Below are positions 9,762-19,111 of a DNA stretch of 64,000 bases, one piece after another. The notes below the pieces were generated by a model. The model was not told where the DNA came from. It did no database searches and was given only the letters and a program-made list of their open reading frames with translations. How positions within the stretch are numbered: the stretch's first letter is position 1; each line of letters opens with the position of its first letter. The translations under genes were made by a program, and so were the position numbers. Source of the stretch: Bdellovibrionales bacterium CG10_big_fil_rev_8_21_14_0_10_45_34 (GTDB taxonomy: Bacteria > Bdellovibrionota > Bdellovibrionia > Bdellovibrionales > 1-14-0-10-45-34); assembly GCA_002778785.1 (NCBI GenBank), contig PEZS01000001.1:302494-366493 (forward strand), read 5' to 3'.

Positions 9762-10584
9762 AGAGCACGTAATCTATCCCAAACAAATTAATACCTTCGC
9801 AAAGTTTGTTGGTAGCAACCCTGTGTAGGCATTAGTTAACGGTTAATGTTGGAATCATTTTAGCAGTCTTAAATACTAAGCGTGAGAGCAAAGATTACCT
9901 ATTGAGGTGTCGAACTTTTAGTCAACTCCATCGCACTAAACAGTGCGTAATTGTACGTTAGATCTACGCAAATCTGGATCCACGCCAAGTTTAAATGTAG
10001 AGACGTATACTTGAAAGTTCGCCGCACGATCTCACTCGAGTGGTAACCTCACGCTACTTAGTATTTCTGACAGATCGAATTTTACCTCTGACGAAATTGT
10101 CGAGGCTTTCGGCTTAATTCATTTTCTTTTAACACACGAAGATGGCGGTTGGGGTGGCCCTATTGCCACCAATTCGTCGAATCGATTCTTGAGTAAGCTG
10201 AATAGGTTTAACCAAGCTTCGAGGTGGCTGTCTTTGGAGAAAACGCGTCGCCCAATTGATCTGCGAAAACCTACTTTCAAAGTCGAAGATCGCTAAATTG
10301 CAATCGGGATAAGCATTAGCAAAAAAGCTCTCTTGGTTGTTCATTGTGAAAGCCATGAAAGTTCTTTATAAATTTGGTGTCCACTTTTTCGGGGAAGGTC
10401 ACTTCCGGGGCTTTGAAAAGGATTTTTTAACCCTAAAAGCGCAGCGGCAAAATAAGATTATCTGTAGAGGTGACTGGCCAGATGGTTAGGACTGAAAAAA
10501 ATCCTCTCTCTTGCCTAACTTGTAGAAGGTAAATCACACCTTTGATAGTATCTGGTAAGTCATCATTATTGAGGCACGACCCGA
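9762..10584. other. Long intergenic spacer without a supported gene
   Basis: About 820 bases between divergent genes. The only sizeable open frame (10129-10356, minus) has no ribosome site and no family resemblance, so I do not call it. A short hairpin (GGAAG, four-base loop, CTTCC) lies near 10396-10409. No tRNA, insertion sequence or CRISPR-like repeat is visible. It should contain promoters for the two flanking exported-protein genes. Confidence 0.4.
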
Positions 10585-11610
10585 ATGTACAAGATGAATT
10601 TCATTAGATTTCTTTTCGTTACAGAGTTACTGGCGGGGCTTAGTTTTGTTGGTAAAACGTATGCCATTGGGTCCAGGTTTGTGACAGACATACCGTGCAG
10701 TCATAAAAGCTGCAGCGTAGAAGCTAATTTTTTATTGAGCTTTCCTGAAAATCGAACTTTAACCCGAGTAAAAGAGCTTGAGCTCAATATTCCGGCACGA
10801 TTTGAAAAGTCCGTTTTGCCGATCTCGGTTTATCAACCTCGAATGGTTAAAGGCACGTTGAATTTGAGCACGCGCTTTGGTACGGCATTTAGAATTTCTA
10901 AGGGCGGGAGCTATCTTACGGTTAGACATGTCATCGAACATTTGACGGGGTTATTTGAGCCCAGTAAAAGTGTCAAGGATGCTAACTTACGTGTGAAGTA
11001 TGCAAAACTATCAAAAAATGTTTTGGGAACCAGGTTTATCTTTACTCCAACACGCAAAGTGAGTGATCAAACTAATGCAACTCTACTTGATGCCGGAAGG
11101 CATTTTTCGATGGACTACATGTTGTACGAATCTAGGCATGATGAGTTAGATGATTCTCATTACGTCAAGTTTGGCCGGTCGCCAAGTTTGGTAGGTGAGA
11201 GCTTGTGGTCACTTCAATACCCAGCCTATCCAGAAGCTAAAAGCTGTAACTCAAATGAGAGCGAGGGCTGCAAATCTGAGCGCCGCGTAAATCGAGACCT
11301 CTATTATTCAAGCGGTTACTTGATATCGCCCGACGGGCTTTTCCCAAAAAACGAAAATTGCGAGACGGTTTACAAAAAATTGGTAGAGGGGTTAAACAAA
11401 GCTTCAGTTACTAATACCCTGTTTACGACCATAGAGGCAAAAAAGGGCTCTAGCGGTTCGCCAGTTTTTAATTCTCAAGGTGAAGTTGTCGGTATTATTC
11501 TCTCTACAATTCCTGGGTACGTGGGTAAAGATTTTCAAGTTTGCCCTTTTACCCAAGTGCTACCCATTCGGTGCAGCTCTGAAAAATGCACCGTAGTTTC
11601 TAATTGGTAG
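10585..11610 (+). CDS. Exported trypsin-like serine protease (S1 family)
   Basis: A 341-residue protein with a signal peptide ending near VGKTYA and a chymotrypsin-like fold. The triad can be read as His115 in TVRHVIEH, Asp177 in SMDYMLYE and Ser290 in KGSSGSPVFNSQG. The usual Gly-Asp-Ser-Gly is here Gly-Ser-Ser-Gly-Ser-Pro, as in many V8/HtrA-like bacterial enzymes. No PDZ domain follows, so it is not DegP. Several Cys residues (DIPCSHKSCS, ESEGCKSER, CSSEKCTV) suggest disulfides outside the cytosol. It is likely secreted or periplasmic; the substrate is unknown. Confidence 0.8.
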   Translation: MYKMNFIRFLFVTELLAGLSFVGKTYAIGSRFVTDIPCSHKSCSVEANFLLSFPENRTLTRVKELELNIPARFEKSVLPISVYQPRMVKGTLNLSTRFGTAFRISKGGSYLTVRHVIEHLTGLFEPSKSVKDANLRVKYAKLSKNVLGTRFIFTPTRKVSDQTNATLLDAGRHFSMDYMLYESRHDELDDSHYVKFGRSPSLVGESLWSLQYPAYPEAKSCNSNESEGCKSERRVNRDLYYSSGYLISPDGLFPKNENCETVYKKLVEGLNKASVTNTLFTTIEAKKGSSGSPVFNSQGEVVGIILSTIPGYVGKDFQVCPFTQVLPIRCSSEKCTVVSNW

Positions 11611-11617
11611 GCGTTAA

Positions 11618-11701
11618 ATGTTCTTAGATCTATCACCGTTAAAAGACATCGTGATTATCGTCTTCTTTTTTGCATGGGGGGCGGTTCCCCGGTACGAATA
11701 G
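11618..11701 (+). pseudogene. Possible TatA-like N-terminal remnant, 27 residues
   Basis: A short frame starting at ATG 11618 encodes a membrane helix (LKDIVIIVFFFAWGAVP) preceded by MFLDLSP. TatA/TatB proteins begin with a similar short periplasmic segment, one helix and a Phe-Gly/Pro hinge, but this frame stops right after the hinge and lacks the amphipathic helix. The ribosome site is weak. It is followed by a terminator-like hairpin. It could equally be chance coding. Confidence 0.25.
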
Positions 11702-11711
11702 GAAATGCACC

Positions 11712-11741
11712 GCCCAATTAGTCATGACTGGTTGGGCTTTT
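11712..11741 (+). terminator. Probable rho-independent terminator
   Basis: GCCCAA and TTGGGC pair around an internal palindrome AGTCATGACT, followed by TTTT. It lies about 100 bases downstream of the trypsin-like protease gene, in the right direction to end its transcript. Confidence 0.6.
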
Positions 11742-11963
11742 GGCTGCGGATTACCTGTTGCCTAGCGGGGAGGCTGCGATCGCACCTGTCTTCACGCTGT
11801 TTGTCGGGGTTCAAAAGCTTTCTAGATCGACATGAAAACACATTATAAAATAAAAGGTTCCAATCAAATCCTTATGGATAAGGCCGTCAAAGAGGGGATG
11901 GCGCGCACATTATCACTGTGAGGGGTTGTTGAGTCTTACCGAATATGAGATACAACTGGGCCA

Positions 11964-12719
11964 ATGAGTAATTCTGTACAAGAGCGTAAAGTTGAATGTC
12001 GTTGGTTAGGGCTGCTTGACTATCAAGAAGGCCTCGGCGTTCAAGCTGAAGTATTTCATCAGGTGAACACAGGATTTTCGGATATCGTACTCGGTATGAT
12101 ATGTAAACCAGTGATCACTCTCGGGCGCTCAACAAAGCTGGCTAGTGTGCAAATTGGTAGTGCGGCACGTTCACTATCTGTACCAATCGTGCAAACAGAT
12201 CGCGGAGGGCAGATCACTTTTCATGACCCTTCACAATTGGTAATTTATCCGGTTTTGAATCTTCGAAAAAGAGCTTTCGGCGTTCGCGAGTGGGTGAAGT
12301 TAATCCTTCAATCCACCGAGCGGGTACTTAAACAAATGGGAGCCGATGTTTGGGTCGACTATGAAAAGATGGGAGTATTTTGCCGTGAGGGAAAAATCGC
12401 TTCACTGGGAATTCGAATAAGCCACGGCATAAGCACCCATGGTTTGGCAATTCAAGTATCGCCGCCGCCTGAATGGTCGCACCACTTGAACCTCTGCTCG
12501 ATGGGCTCTTTTACTGATGGGGGTGTGCGGCTCGTTGGCATAGATGAATTGATCCCATCAAAAGAAAACATGAGCGCAAATACAAACCTCATGGCGAAGC
12601 ATTCGCTCGCCTGTGCCGATGTTGTTACAAACTTAGATCATTCAGTCGCTTCACTAAATAGAAAAAAAAGTATTTTTGAAATCTGGATTCGCGACTTTGG
12701 CGATCGGCAGGCACTTTGA
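11964..12719 (+). CDS. lipB: Octanoyltransferase
   Basis: Transfers octanoyl groups from acyl carrier protein to lipoyl domains, the first step of endogenous lipoate synthesis. The 251-residue protein shows RGGQITFHDPSQLVIYP (family: RGGQ.TYHGPGQ), the catalytic Lys144 in KIASLGIRISHGISTHGLAI and Cys178 in LNLCSMG. The second Gly of the GPGQ signature is replaced by Asp-Pro-Ser. It is somewhat longer than the usual 210-230 residues because of a C-terminal extension. No lipA is adjacent. It converges with the transglycosylase gene, 26 bases away. Confidence 0.92.
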   Translation: MSNSVQERKVECRWLGLLDYQEGLGVQAEVFHQVNTGFSDIVLGMICKPVITLGRSTKLASVQIGSAARSLSVPIVQTDRGGQITFHDPSQLVIYPVLNLRKRAFGVREWVKLILQSTERVLKQMGADVWVDYEKMGVFCREGKIASLGIRISHGISTHGLAIQVSPPPEWSHHLNLCSMGSFTDGGVRLVGIDELIPSKENMSANTNLMAKHSLACADVVTNLDHSVASLNRKKSIFEIWIRDFGDRQAL

Positions 12720-12745
12720 TGAAAGCACTGTAGGACGTGTCCTAA

Positions 12746-15157
12746 TTACTGGTAGGTGGTAGAAGCTAAAATACGTTCTGCGCCTGAGGGGAGTTTGCCG
12801 CCGTAAATCATGTGATTGCGAAGTACGAGCTGAAGGTACAAACGGGTTTCGTCGTAAGGGATGTCCTCAATAAACTCTAACCAATCGCCTTTAAAACGAG
12901 ATTTGATCCAGCCGCGATAAGCATCCTGTGAAGCATTGTAAGAGCAGATGGTCGCAATAGGGTCAAACTTGTGCCTTCGAAGCAGCGTCTTTAAAAATGC
13001 GGTACCTATGAGAAGATTTTTACTAGGTTCGAACAGTTGATTGTCGGACTTTAGTCCAAGCGTATACGCCCTTGAAATCTTCTTGGCTTCTGTTGGCAAG
13101 ATTTGCATGAGACCGTAGGCGTGGGCTCCGCTTTTTGCATTTGGATCAAAAGCACTTTCTTGTCGAATGATAGAATAAATTAGGGCCGGATCGACCTTAA
13201 ACCTTGCTGCGGCGTCATGCACGTCATCGTGAAAGGGTGCCGGATAAAACAAATCCGGATTCTCGACAAATAATTTGTTTCTCTCTTCGGGCTCTAGCCT
13301 ATTTAATGTGTAAATCAGGTCTTTAAAATTTCCTGAGGCGTACAAAAGTTTAAACAAATCTAACGATTCTTTATCGAGTCGCGCTGGATGATCATCAAGG
13401 TATTGTTTCATCTCCTGCTGAGCCCACTCGGGAGCCTTTGATTTGATGAGGATCCTAAGCGTCTGCAAGGCGGACGGAACGCGCTCCAAAACTTCGACAG
13501 AGCCTACTTTTCGTTGTGCACTTCTACCAGTGCGTTCCAGTAAAGGTGAAGGCAAGCTTGGTAAAAGTGATTTTTTCTCGAATCCTAAAAGTGTATCTGT
13601 GTCGACGTTTTTGTCTTTAGATCTTAACTCAGTACGGCCAGTATTTGGTCCCTCCGAACCGCTTTCATGTTGATCGTTAAGAGAAACATGTAGAGCAACC
13701 AATCCGTAGTATCCTTGAGGATCCTCTTTATAAACTTGGTTTAAATCAGAGAGAATGTCTGCCTGCGAATCGTTTTTCTTTCTCCAGATCGCACTCCAGA
13801 ATTTCCACTTAGAAGCATTCATCTTCGCTTTTTCGAGCTCCTGCGATGCTACTTTAGATATTTCGAGTGATTCACCGAACCGACCTTGGCGAGAAAGACT
13901 CTTGGCATAGCTCCAATTAAATTTCTCAAAATTCTTTGAGGCCTTATTCACTTGACCTTGCGCCTGTGCAAAATACTTCGTTGCAGTATTTATCTGAGAT
14001 TTTTCTTCGTACATTTTAGCAAGGAGCCAATTAAGTTCTGCCTGCATTTCGCTAGAACTAATCTCCTTCAGAAGTTTTGCAAAAGTGTTATGGGCCAAAC
14101 TCCATTGACCCTCTGTCCAGACAGCTCTTGCGTACCTTACAACCGACTCATAATATTTGCTCTCAACCAGGTTAGCGCTCTTGAATTGCTCTTCAGACCA
14201 ACTCTTCCATCTTTTCAGCGTCTTGATTTCGGCTGGCTTGTTTTGAGAAATCTTGAGTGCAGAGGCAAGGCCTGAAAAAGCAGAGTAGCGCTGTAAAGGT
14301 TTGAGCGTCTGGTCGGCTAAGAGGCGGCCAAACACTCGAAGGGCAGAAGGGAAATGTCGCCGATCTGTGTAGTCATTGGCTGTGTGGAGCAGGAATTCTA
14401 TAAAGAGCGAATGAGTGTCCTGCCGGCTTTGAGAAGACTTGACTTGTGTGTTGGTCTGAGTAGCACTAGCACGAGAACTAGTAGTAGCCTGAGCGGCAGC
14501 ATGTTCCACAATAGCTATTATCTGATTCTTCTGCTTCCATCTATCATATATAAGGCTGGGTGAAATCTGGTAGGCAAGCGTAATTAACTCACTACAAAAA
14601 TCTGTTACAGGGACTTGTATGCGGTGACATTGTTTAAGACCGTAAATTAGCTTCAAGCGCTGCTCAAATGTTTTTGGCTCGAGCCGAACAAACTCTGCGA
14701 GAGCCTTGGTGTCATATTTGTAGACGTGAGAAGACTCAATGAACCACTTTCTGATCCATGCAGAACTGATGTTTTGCCAGCCAAAAGAAAGTGGAACAAT
14801 CTCATCAATTTTTTGTTTATATGACTTTTCGTTGTTGTTTGGGTGAGCTCTCTTTGATGGGAGAGTGTCGGCGATCCTCTCGCTCATTTTGCCCTCAGTG
14901 GTACAGTAGAGCCTGAGGTAAGATGTAGAGAGCTCTTTAAGAGTCCCTAAAGACTTTAACGCGATGTTCATTGCGCTTTGGCAGCCCTCTTCTGAGGGGT
15001 GTTGTCTTGTTAGGTAAAGGCGAGCGATATCATCTGCTACTTGCTGTTCGTCTTGTTCCGTGAGCTCCGAGTGGAAGGGCCCGCTCGTTGAGCAAGATAT
15101 GAGAGCAAAAACAAGGCCGCTACTAATTATGTTTCTACCGATGTAAAATATCTTCAC
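12746..15157 (-). CDS. Slt70-like lytic transglycosylase, probable lipoprotein
   Basis: Cleaves peptidoglycan glycan strands with formation of anhydromuropeptides. The C-terminal SLT domain (about residues 640-780) contains the catalytic Glu667 in IRQESAFDPNAKSGAHAYG and the following GLMQILP and YNASQDAYRGW motifs. A long alpha-helical region rich in TPR-like repeats precedes it, as in Slt70. The GTG at 15157 is preferred because GGTGGGAAG lies just upstream and the product opens with a signal ending in the lipobox-like FALISC; an ATG at 15190 adds eleven residues. Periplasmic, probably lipid-anchored. For a predator-like bacterium such enzymes may act on self or prey wall; that is speculation. 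Confidence 0.88.
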   Translation of the reverse strand: MKIFYIGRNIISSGLVFALISCSTSGPFHSELTEQDEQQVADDIARLYLTRQHPSEEGCQSAMNIALKSLGTLKELSTSYLRLYCTTEGKMSERIADTLPSKRAHPNNNEKSYKQKIDEIVPLSFGWQNISSAWIRKWFIESSHVYKYDTKALAEFVRLEPKTFEQRLKLIYGLKQCHRIQVPVTDFCSELITLAYQISPSLIYDRWKQKNQIIAIVEHAAAQATTSSRASATQTNTQVKSSQSRQDTHSLFIEFLLHTANDYTDRRHFPSALRVFGRLLADQTLKPLQRYSAFSGLASALKISQNKPAEIKTLKRWKSWSEEQFKSANLVESKYYESVVRYARAVWTEGQWSLAHNTFAKLLKEISSSEMQAELNWLLAKMYEEKSQINTATKYFAQAQGQVNKASKNFEKFNWSYAKSLSRQGRFGESLEISKVASQELEKAKMNASKWKFWSAIWRKKNDSQADILSDLNQVYKEDPQGYYGLVALHVSLNDQHESGSEGPNTGRTELRSKDKNVDTDTLLGFEKKSLLPSLPSPLLERTGRSAQRKVGSVEVLERVPSALQTLRILIKSKAPEWAQQEMKQYLDDHPARLDKESLDLFKLLYASGNFKDLIYTLNRLEPEERNKLFVENPDLFYPAPFHDDVHDAAARFKVDPALIYSIIRQESAFDPNAKSGAHAYGLMQILPTEAKKISRAYTLGLKSDNQLFEPSKNLLIGTAFLKTLLRRHKFDPIATICSYNASQDAYRGWIKSRFKGDWLEFIEDIPYDETRLYLQLVLRNHMIYGGKLPSGAERILASTTYQ

Positions 15158-15322
15158 GTACTTCCCACCCTTGGCAAGCGGTTGCAACACTACTTCATTT
15201 TAAAGGAACTATCGATAAGAGATCAAGTCCGTAACGGTTTTTGCTCTAAGAGCGTAGTTGAATAAATGGCAATCTAGCATCAACTAATTAAGGTTCTGCC
15301 TCACAACGAACGTTTCGAATAA

Positions 15323-17284
15323 CTAGTCCCAGATTCCTATAGAAAGCATGAGAGCATTCTGCACAGATGACAATGTGGATTCCCCCGAGTTTCCGGCAAC
15401 GTATTCACTATTTGCAAGCGGACGGTTCCACATCGTGTAAGAATATTCGAGCGAGGCCGAGAAAGAGCTGAAACGATACTTCATCTCTAAGACTGGTTTT
15501 AGGAGAAAGCCTCGAAACAGAGGCTGGAGGCCTAAACCCAGCTGACCAATTGCAGCGATTGTCCACCTGCCCATTAACGGAGAATAATGAAGTCCAATTT
15601 TTTGAGAGAACATATAAAAATCCACTGAGCGAACACCCACCACAGATCCATTTTGCGTAAATACAGGATAGGGATTGTTAACAAGGCCGGGGCCACCTTC
15701 AACCGACCATGGGTAAGATAGTGCACGCCTTTTCATTAAGAAGACATCGTAATTAAGAGGATTGAAGTCCGTACTTTGAGTGACACCGGTGGAAGATTTA
15801 AAGGCAAGAGTTGCCTGATCCGCTCTTACCGTCGCTTCCAGGCCCCAATCGTCAGTTTTGTGAAACCACTGGCCCTTTACTAGAATCGATTTTGCATCGG
15901 TAGTTGAACCTTCACCTTTTGCAAGTGTAGATGCAATTGGAACTCCCGATTGATCAAAATTCTCAGTGAGAGTTCCGTAGCCCAACTTAACCTGCCAGTT
16001 TTCGCCGCTCTGTACGCGCACTTTGGAAGCCTTCGAAGGTTCGCTGGCGGTGAGAGAATTTGAATTTATGGGAGTGAATTCTGTCGGATGACGATCCAAT
16101 GATGTGATTCGAAAGAAGTAATCGTTTCCGGGTGCAAGAGCGATATTCGCTGAGGTATCTTTAGAAAAGTGCATCTCTACAATTTTTGAAAAATTGGGTG
16201 TGAGGCTTACTTCAATTCCGTATGACTGAGCCTTGGCTGCTTTAGTCCAGTCGACCGGAATGAGAGCTGGCTCAATGCCCGTTAAATAGAAAGTTCGATC
16301 AGGACCAACTTCTTGCGGGGGCGGGATGACGAGATTTTCCCGTTCGATTTGATAATCCGCGGTTACCCAAAGCGACACATGCTCCATTTTTCGCGCACGC
16401 ACTCGCGCGTAATATTGGCCGGGTGTTGGCTGCTTTGGAAGAGTGAAGTAGGGGTTCTTCGTTTCCACCTTTTGGATGGATGTGCTAAAGCTTTTGTCCT
16501 GTGAAAATTCGATTTCATAACGATCAGCTACAGGTACCGTTTCCCACTGCAGCGTGAGTAGATTTTTATTGTAAAGTTTTACAGGGCCCGACATTGGTCG
16601 AAGAGGTTCTGGCGCGGGAATTTTTAATGAACGGACATATTGGGTTTTTATAGCGCTTGAGGACTTACCTATGTGACTTCCGTCTTCGGCCAAAGCAGTG
16701 ATTCGCCAAAAATAAGTACCATGCGATTCAATCGGCACTTCCACTTGATTAGAAGTCGTCTCTACGGATTTTGCTTTGCTGAAGCTGGAATCTTTTGAGA
16801 CTTCAACACGAAATTTTTCAGCAAATCGCTGTGCTTGCCAACTGAGTGGTATTGGCCGTGCGGGTAATCCCATATCTTCTTCTCGGTCCACAAAATCGTA
16901 CACGATTGGTGATGTCAGCGGTCTAGGTGGTGTGAGTTTGATTCTAAGAAGTGATGGCGTTGAGAATTGTCCGACCGTGCCTGCGCCGTCGATGCCGGCA
17001 ACTCGCCAGTAGAACGTTCCTACAAGGTACCCTTGCCATTCATAGCTCGTGCTTGTGGAACTCTCTTTTACTAGCACTGTTTTAAAGTTCTTGTCTTTAG
17101 CGATTTCGATTTGGTACTCACTGGCTTTTGTTATTTCAGACCATTCTAGGATAGGCGCGCCTAAATGCCCTTCCTTTGGGCTACTCGAACTTTGCGCTTT
17201 GAGTGAGATCGCGCTCAGGCAAAGAGTAAAAAAAGCAACAACGGGCCAAAGCAATTTCTTAACGGAAGAAAAAATTTTGTTCAT
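15323..17284 (-). CDS. Exported FN3-repeat protein with a beta-rich, barrel-like C-terminus
   Basis: A 653-residue protein with a signal peptide (KKLLWPVVAFFTLCLSAISL). At least four repeats of about 90-100 residues share the pattern W..x..A..Y.IE.(A/S).D..F, then YFWRV or YYARVRA, typical of fibronectin type III-like modules in envelope proteins. From about residue 430 the sequence changes to alternating strands (VKLGYGTLTENF, WGLEATVRADQATLAF, FSASLEYSYTMWN) and ends in IGIWD, suggesting an outer-membrane barrel. It lies downstream of the FecR-domain gene that has the same FN3-like repeats, probably in one operon. Confidence 0.72.
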   Translation of the reverse strand: MNKIFSSVKKLLWPVVAFFTLCLSAISLKAQSSSSPKEGHLGAPILEWSEITKASEYQIEIAKDKNFKTVLVKESSTSTSYEWQGYLVGTFYWRVAGIDGAGTVGQFSTPSLLRIKLTPPRPLTSPIVYDFVDREEDMGLPARPIPLSWQAQRFAEKFRVEVSKDSSFSKAKSVETTSNQVEVPIESHGTYFWRITALAEDGSHIGKSSSAIKTQYVRSLKIPAPEPLRPMSGPVKLYNKNLLTLQWETVPVADRYEIEFSQDKSFSTSIQKVETKNPYFTLPKQPTPGQYYARVRARKMEHVSLWVTADYQIERENLVIPPPQEVGPDRTFYLTGIEPALIPVDWTKAAKAQSYGIEVSLTPNFSKIVEMHFSKDTSANIALAPGNDYFFRITSLDRHPTEFTPINSNSLTASEPSKASKVRVQSGENWQVKLGYGTLTENFDQSGVPIASTLAKGEGSTTDAKSILVKGQWFHKTDDWGLEATVRADQATLAFKSSTGVTQSTDFNPLNYDVFLMKRRALSYPWSVEGGPGLVNNPYPVFTQNGSVVGVRSVDFYMFSQKIGLHYSPLMGRWTIAAIGQLGLGLQPLFRGFLLKPVLEMKYRFSSFSASLEYSYTMWNRPLANSEYVAGNSGESTLSSVQNALMLSIGIWD

Positions 17285-17395
17285 AATAGAATCATAGAAA
17301 GTTGCTACGTAGGAGTAAAGCCGATAGTCCTTAGGGCGCTAAGAATGAGCATTTATTATTAGACGGGCCCTTCGGCTAGACTCCTCGAGAAAGTG

Positions 17396-19006
17396 CTAGC
17401 CGAGATCCTGGTCAGTAGGATCTTTTTCAGGTAGTTCGCTGGGCACTTCGAAGTCCCACTCCGGGCGTACTTCTGGGGCGGGTAATCTTGGGGCTCTACG
17501 AATTTCTATTTTTTGGGTTCGGTGTTGAGTCATGAAGCTCTTGTAATGGCCAAAGACTCGCCAAAATATGGGACCCACGTGTTTGGTTTTCCATCTCACT
17601 TCTGATTTATCTACACGTGCACGGTGAATAAGGTTTTCTTCTTTGAAGTCAGCCGACGTTGCAATTTCAATCTGAAAATCAGAAAGCTCGTAGGGGTTTT
17701 CCCATTTGAAGTTAATTGTCAGCTGAGGTTTATCCAAAATAAAGATGGCGTTCGTATTTGGCTCAAGCAGAGGCAAGGCCTGAAGTTCTCTTGCGATATG
17801 TTGGAATTGGCGTGGCGGTGACCAGGACTTGTCGGTTTTGGCGGCAGTCCTTTTGGCTCGCAGATAGTACACTCCCTCTTTTAGCGGTGGAGACCTAAAT
17901 CGTGTCGATCCAGTCAACCCCTGATGAAGGACGTTTTTAAAATTCTTGTCGCTCGCTACTTGAAAATCAAAATCGCTAGTCTCACTGTCTGCTCCAATCT
18001 GTATATCTACAACGCCCGCGGGAGAATTGTTCGCACTGGCCACCCACCGGCCACTTTCTTCGGCTTCTTTAAGAGAGAATAAATTTATATCATTCTCGGC
18101 AGGCAATTCAATCGTTGGAGGGTCAGTCAGTACCAGTCTAAAGCTCTCCGGTTCAGAGATAAATTCCTTTTCATTCGTTGAAGCCGGTTTGCGAAGCCGC
18201 CAATATCGACTTCCTCTGAGTTTCTCAATTGCAATATTGGCTTGCTCTTTATCTGATGTCAGTTTGTGCGTGATGTCTGCAAAGCTGGTTGTGTTTGAGA
18301 ATTCAACCGTCAGTTTTGCTGGCTTGTTGGATTTCCATTTAAACGTTGTCACATCCTTCAAAGATCCTAATACCTGCTCATTGCCCACAGGCGAGAGCGC
18401 TTCAGCAAGAATGTCCGTTACGGCTGCCTTTTTGTTTTCTAAATCGAGCTCGAGTGACTTAGACGAGTCGACCTGTTGATTTAGAACACTGAGGTTACCT
18501 TTTTGCACAGTAACCCCGAGCTTGTTCCCATTTGCGGTTACTTTAAACTTGGCATCCTTTGGTGTAATTGTTACGGTTTCTCTGCCGCGGGTGATACCGA
18601 AGTTTCCACTTTTGACTTCCGCTTGAAAACTTCCGCTTTCTAGTTTTAACATCGGCAAGCCATCCACGATTCGAGCAACAATCAGCGTATCTGCATCTAG
18701 CGTAATGCTGGCCTGATTTGTGATTTGTAGTGTAGCCTTACCGTCGCTGCCAGTGAAGACCCGGTCCCCGTTAAAAATATCTTGTTCTGTTTGAACTGGA
18801 AACCAAGCAACAGATGTCTCAATCCGGCGTCGCACATTTTCGGTAGCGTCTACTACGAGACCAATCTTTTTAAGAGAATCAAGCTCAGCAGAACTTCTTA
18901 AAAGAAGTCCCCCGTTATATAGCGCATACATAGAGCCTATTAGGCAAAGGAGGGCGCCGCCAATTAGAGAGCGATCTACCCTCGACAAAGTTTGATCTTC
19001 GTTCAT
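17396..19006 (-). CDS. Membrane-anchored FecR-domain protein with FN3-like repeats
   Basis: A 536-residue protein. One membrane helix near the N-terminus (LIGGALLCLIGSMYALYNGG) leaves the bulk in the periplasm. Residues about 85-190 match the FecR core: DRVFTGSDGKATLQITNQAS, LDADTLIVAR, then LESGSFQAEVKSGNFGITRG. FN3-like segments follow (ANIAIEKLRGSRYWRLRKP, GPIFWRVFGHYKS). Classical FecR senses siderophore receptors and controls an ECF sigma factor, but no sigma gene is near, and stand-alone FecR proteins of this type are structural or sensory. It is divergent from a SpoIIE-type phosphatase gene, 105 bases away, and lies upstream of a second FN3 protein. Confidence 0.8.
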   Translation of the reverse strand: MNEDQTLSRVDRSLIGGALLCLIGSMYALYNGGLLLRSSAELDSLKKIGLVVDATENVRRRIETSVAWFPVQTEQDIFNGDRVFTGSDGKATLQITNQASITLDADTLIVARIVDGLPMLKLESGSFQAEVKSGNFGITRGRETVTITPKDAKFKVTANGNKLGVTVQKGNLSVLNQQVDSSKSLELDLENKKAAVTDILAEALSPVGNEQVLGSLKDVTTFKWKSNKPAKLTVEFSNTTSFADITHKLTSDKEQANIAIEKLRGSRYWRLRKPASTNEKEFISEPESFRLVLTDPPTIELPAENDINLFSLKEAEESGRWVASANNSPAGVVDIQIGADSETSDFDFQVASDKNFKNVLHQGLTGSTRFRSPPLKEGVYYLRAKRTAAKTDKSWSPPRQFQHIARELQALPLLEPNTNAIFILDKPQLTINFKWENPYELSDFQIEIATSADFKEENLIHRARVDKSEVRWKTKHVGPIFWRVFGHYKSFMTQHRTQKIEIRRAPRLPAPEVRPEWDFEVPSELPEKDPTDQDLG

Positions 19007-19111
19007 CCTATGAATCTTTTCGGTTTATGGGAAACGTGGTAGAACGGAACATAAGTCTAGTTTAAAGTAGTATTTTAAGGCTCTTGAACAACTAGTCCGA
19101 TAAGTAAAAAG

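Noticed and set aside
10129-10356. Minus-strand frame of 75 codons in the long spacer
   Set aside because: No ribosome site, no recognisable motif, low coding character.
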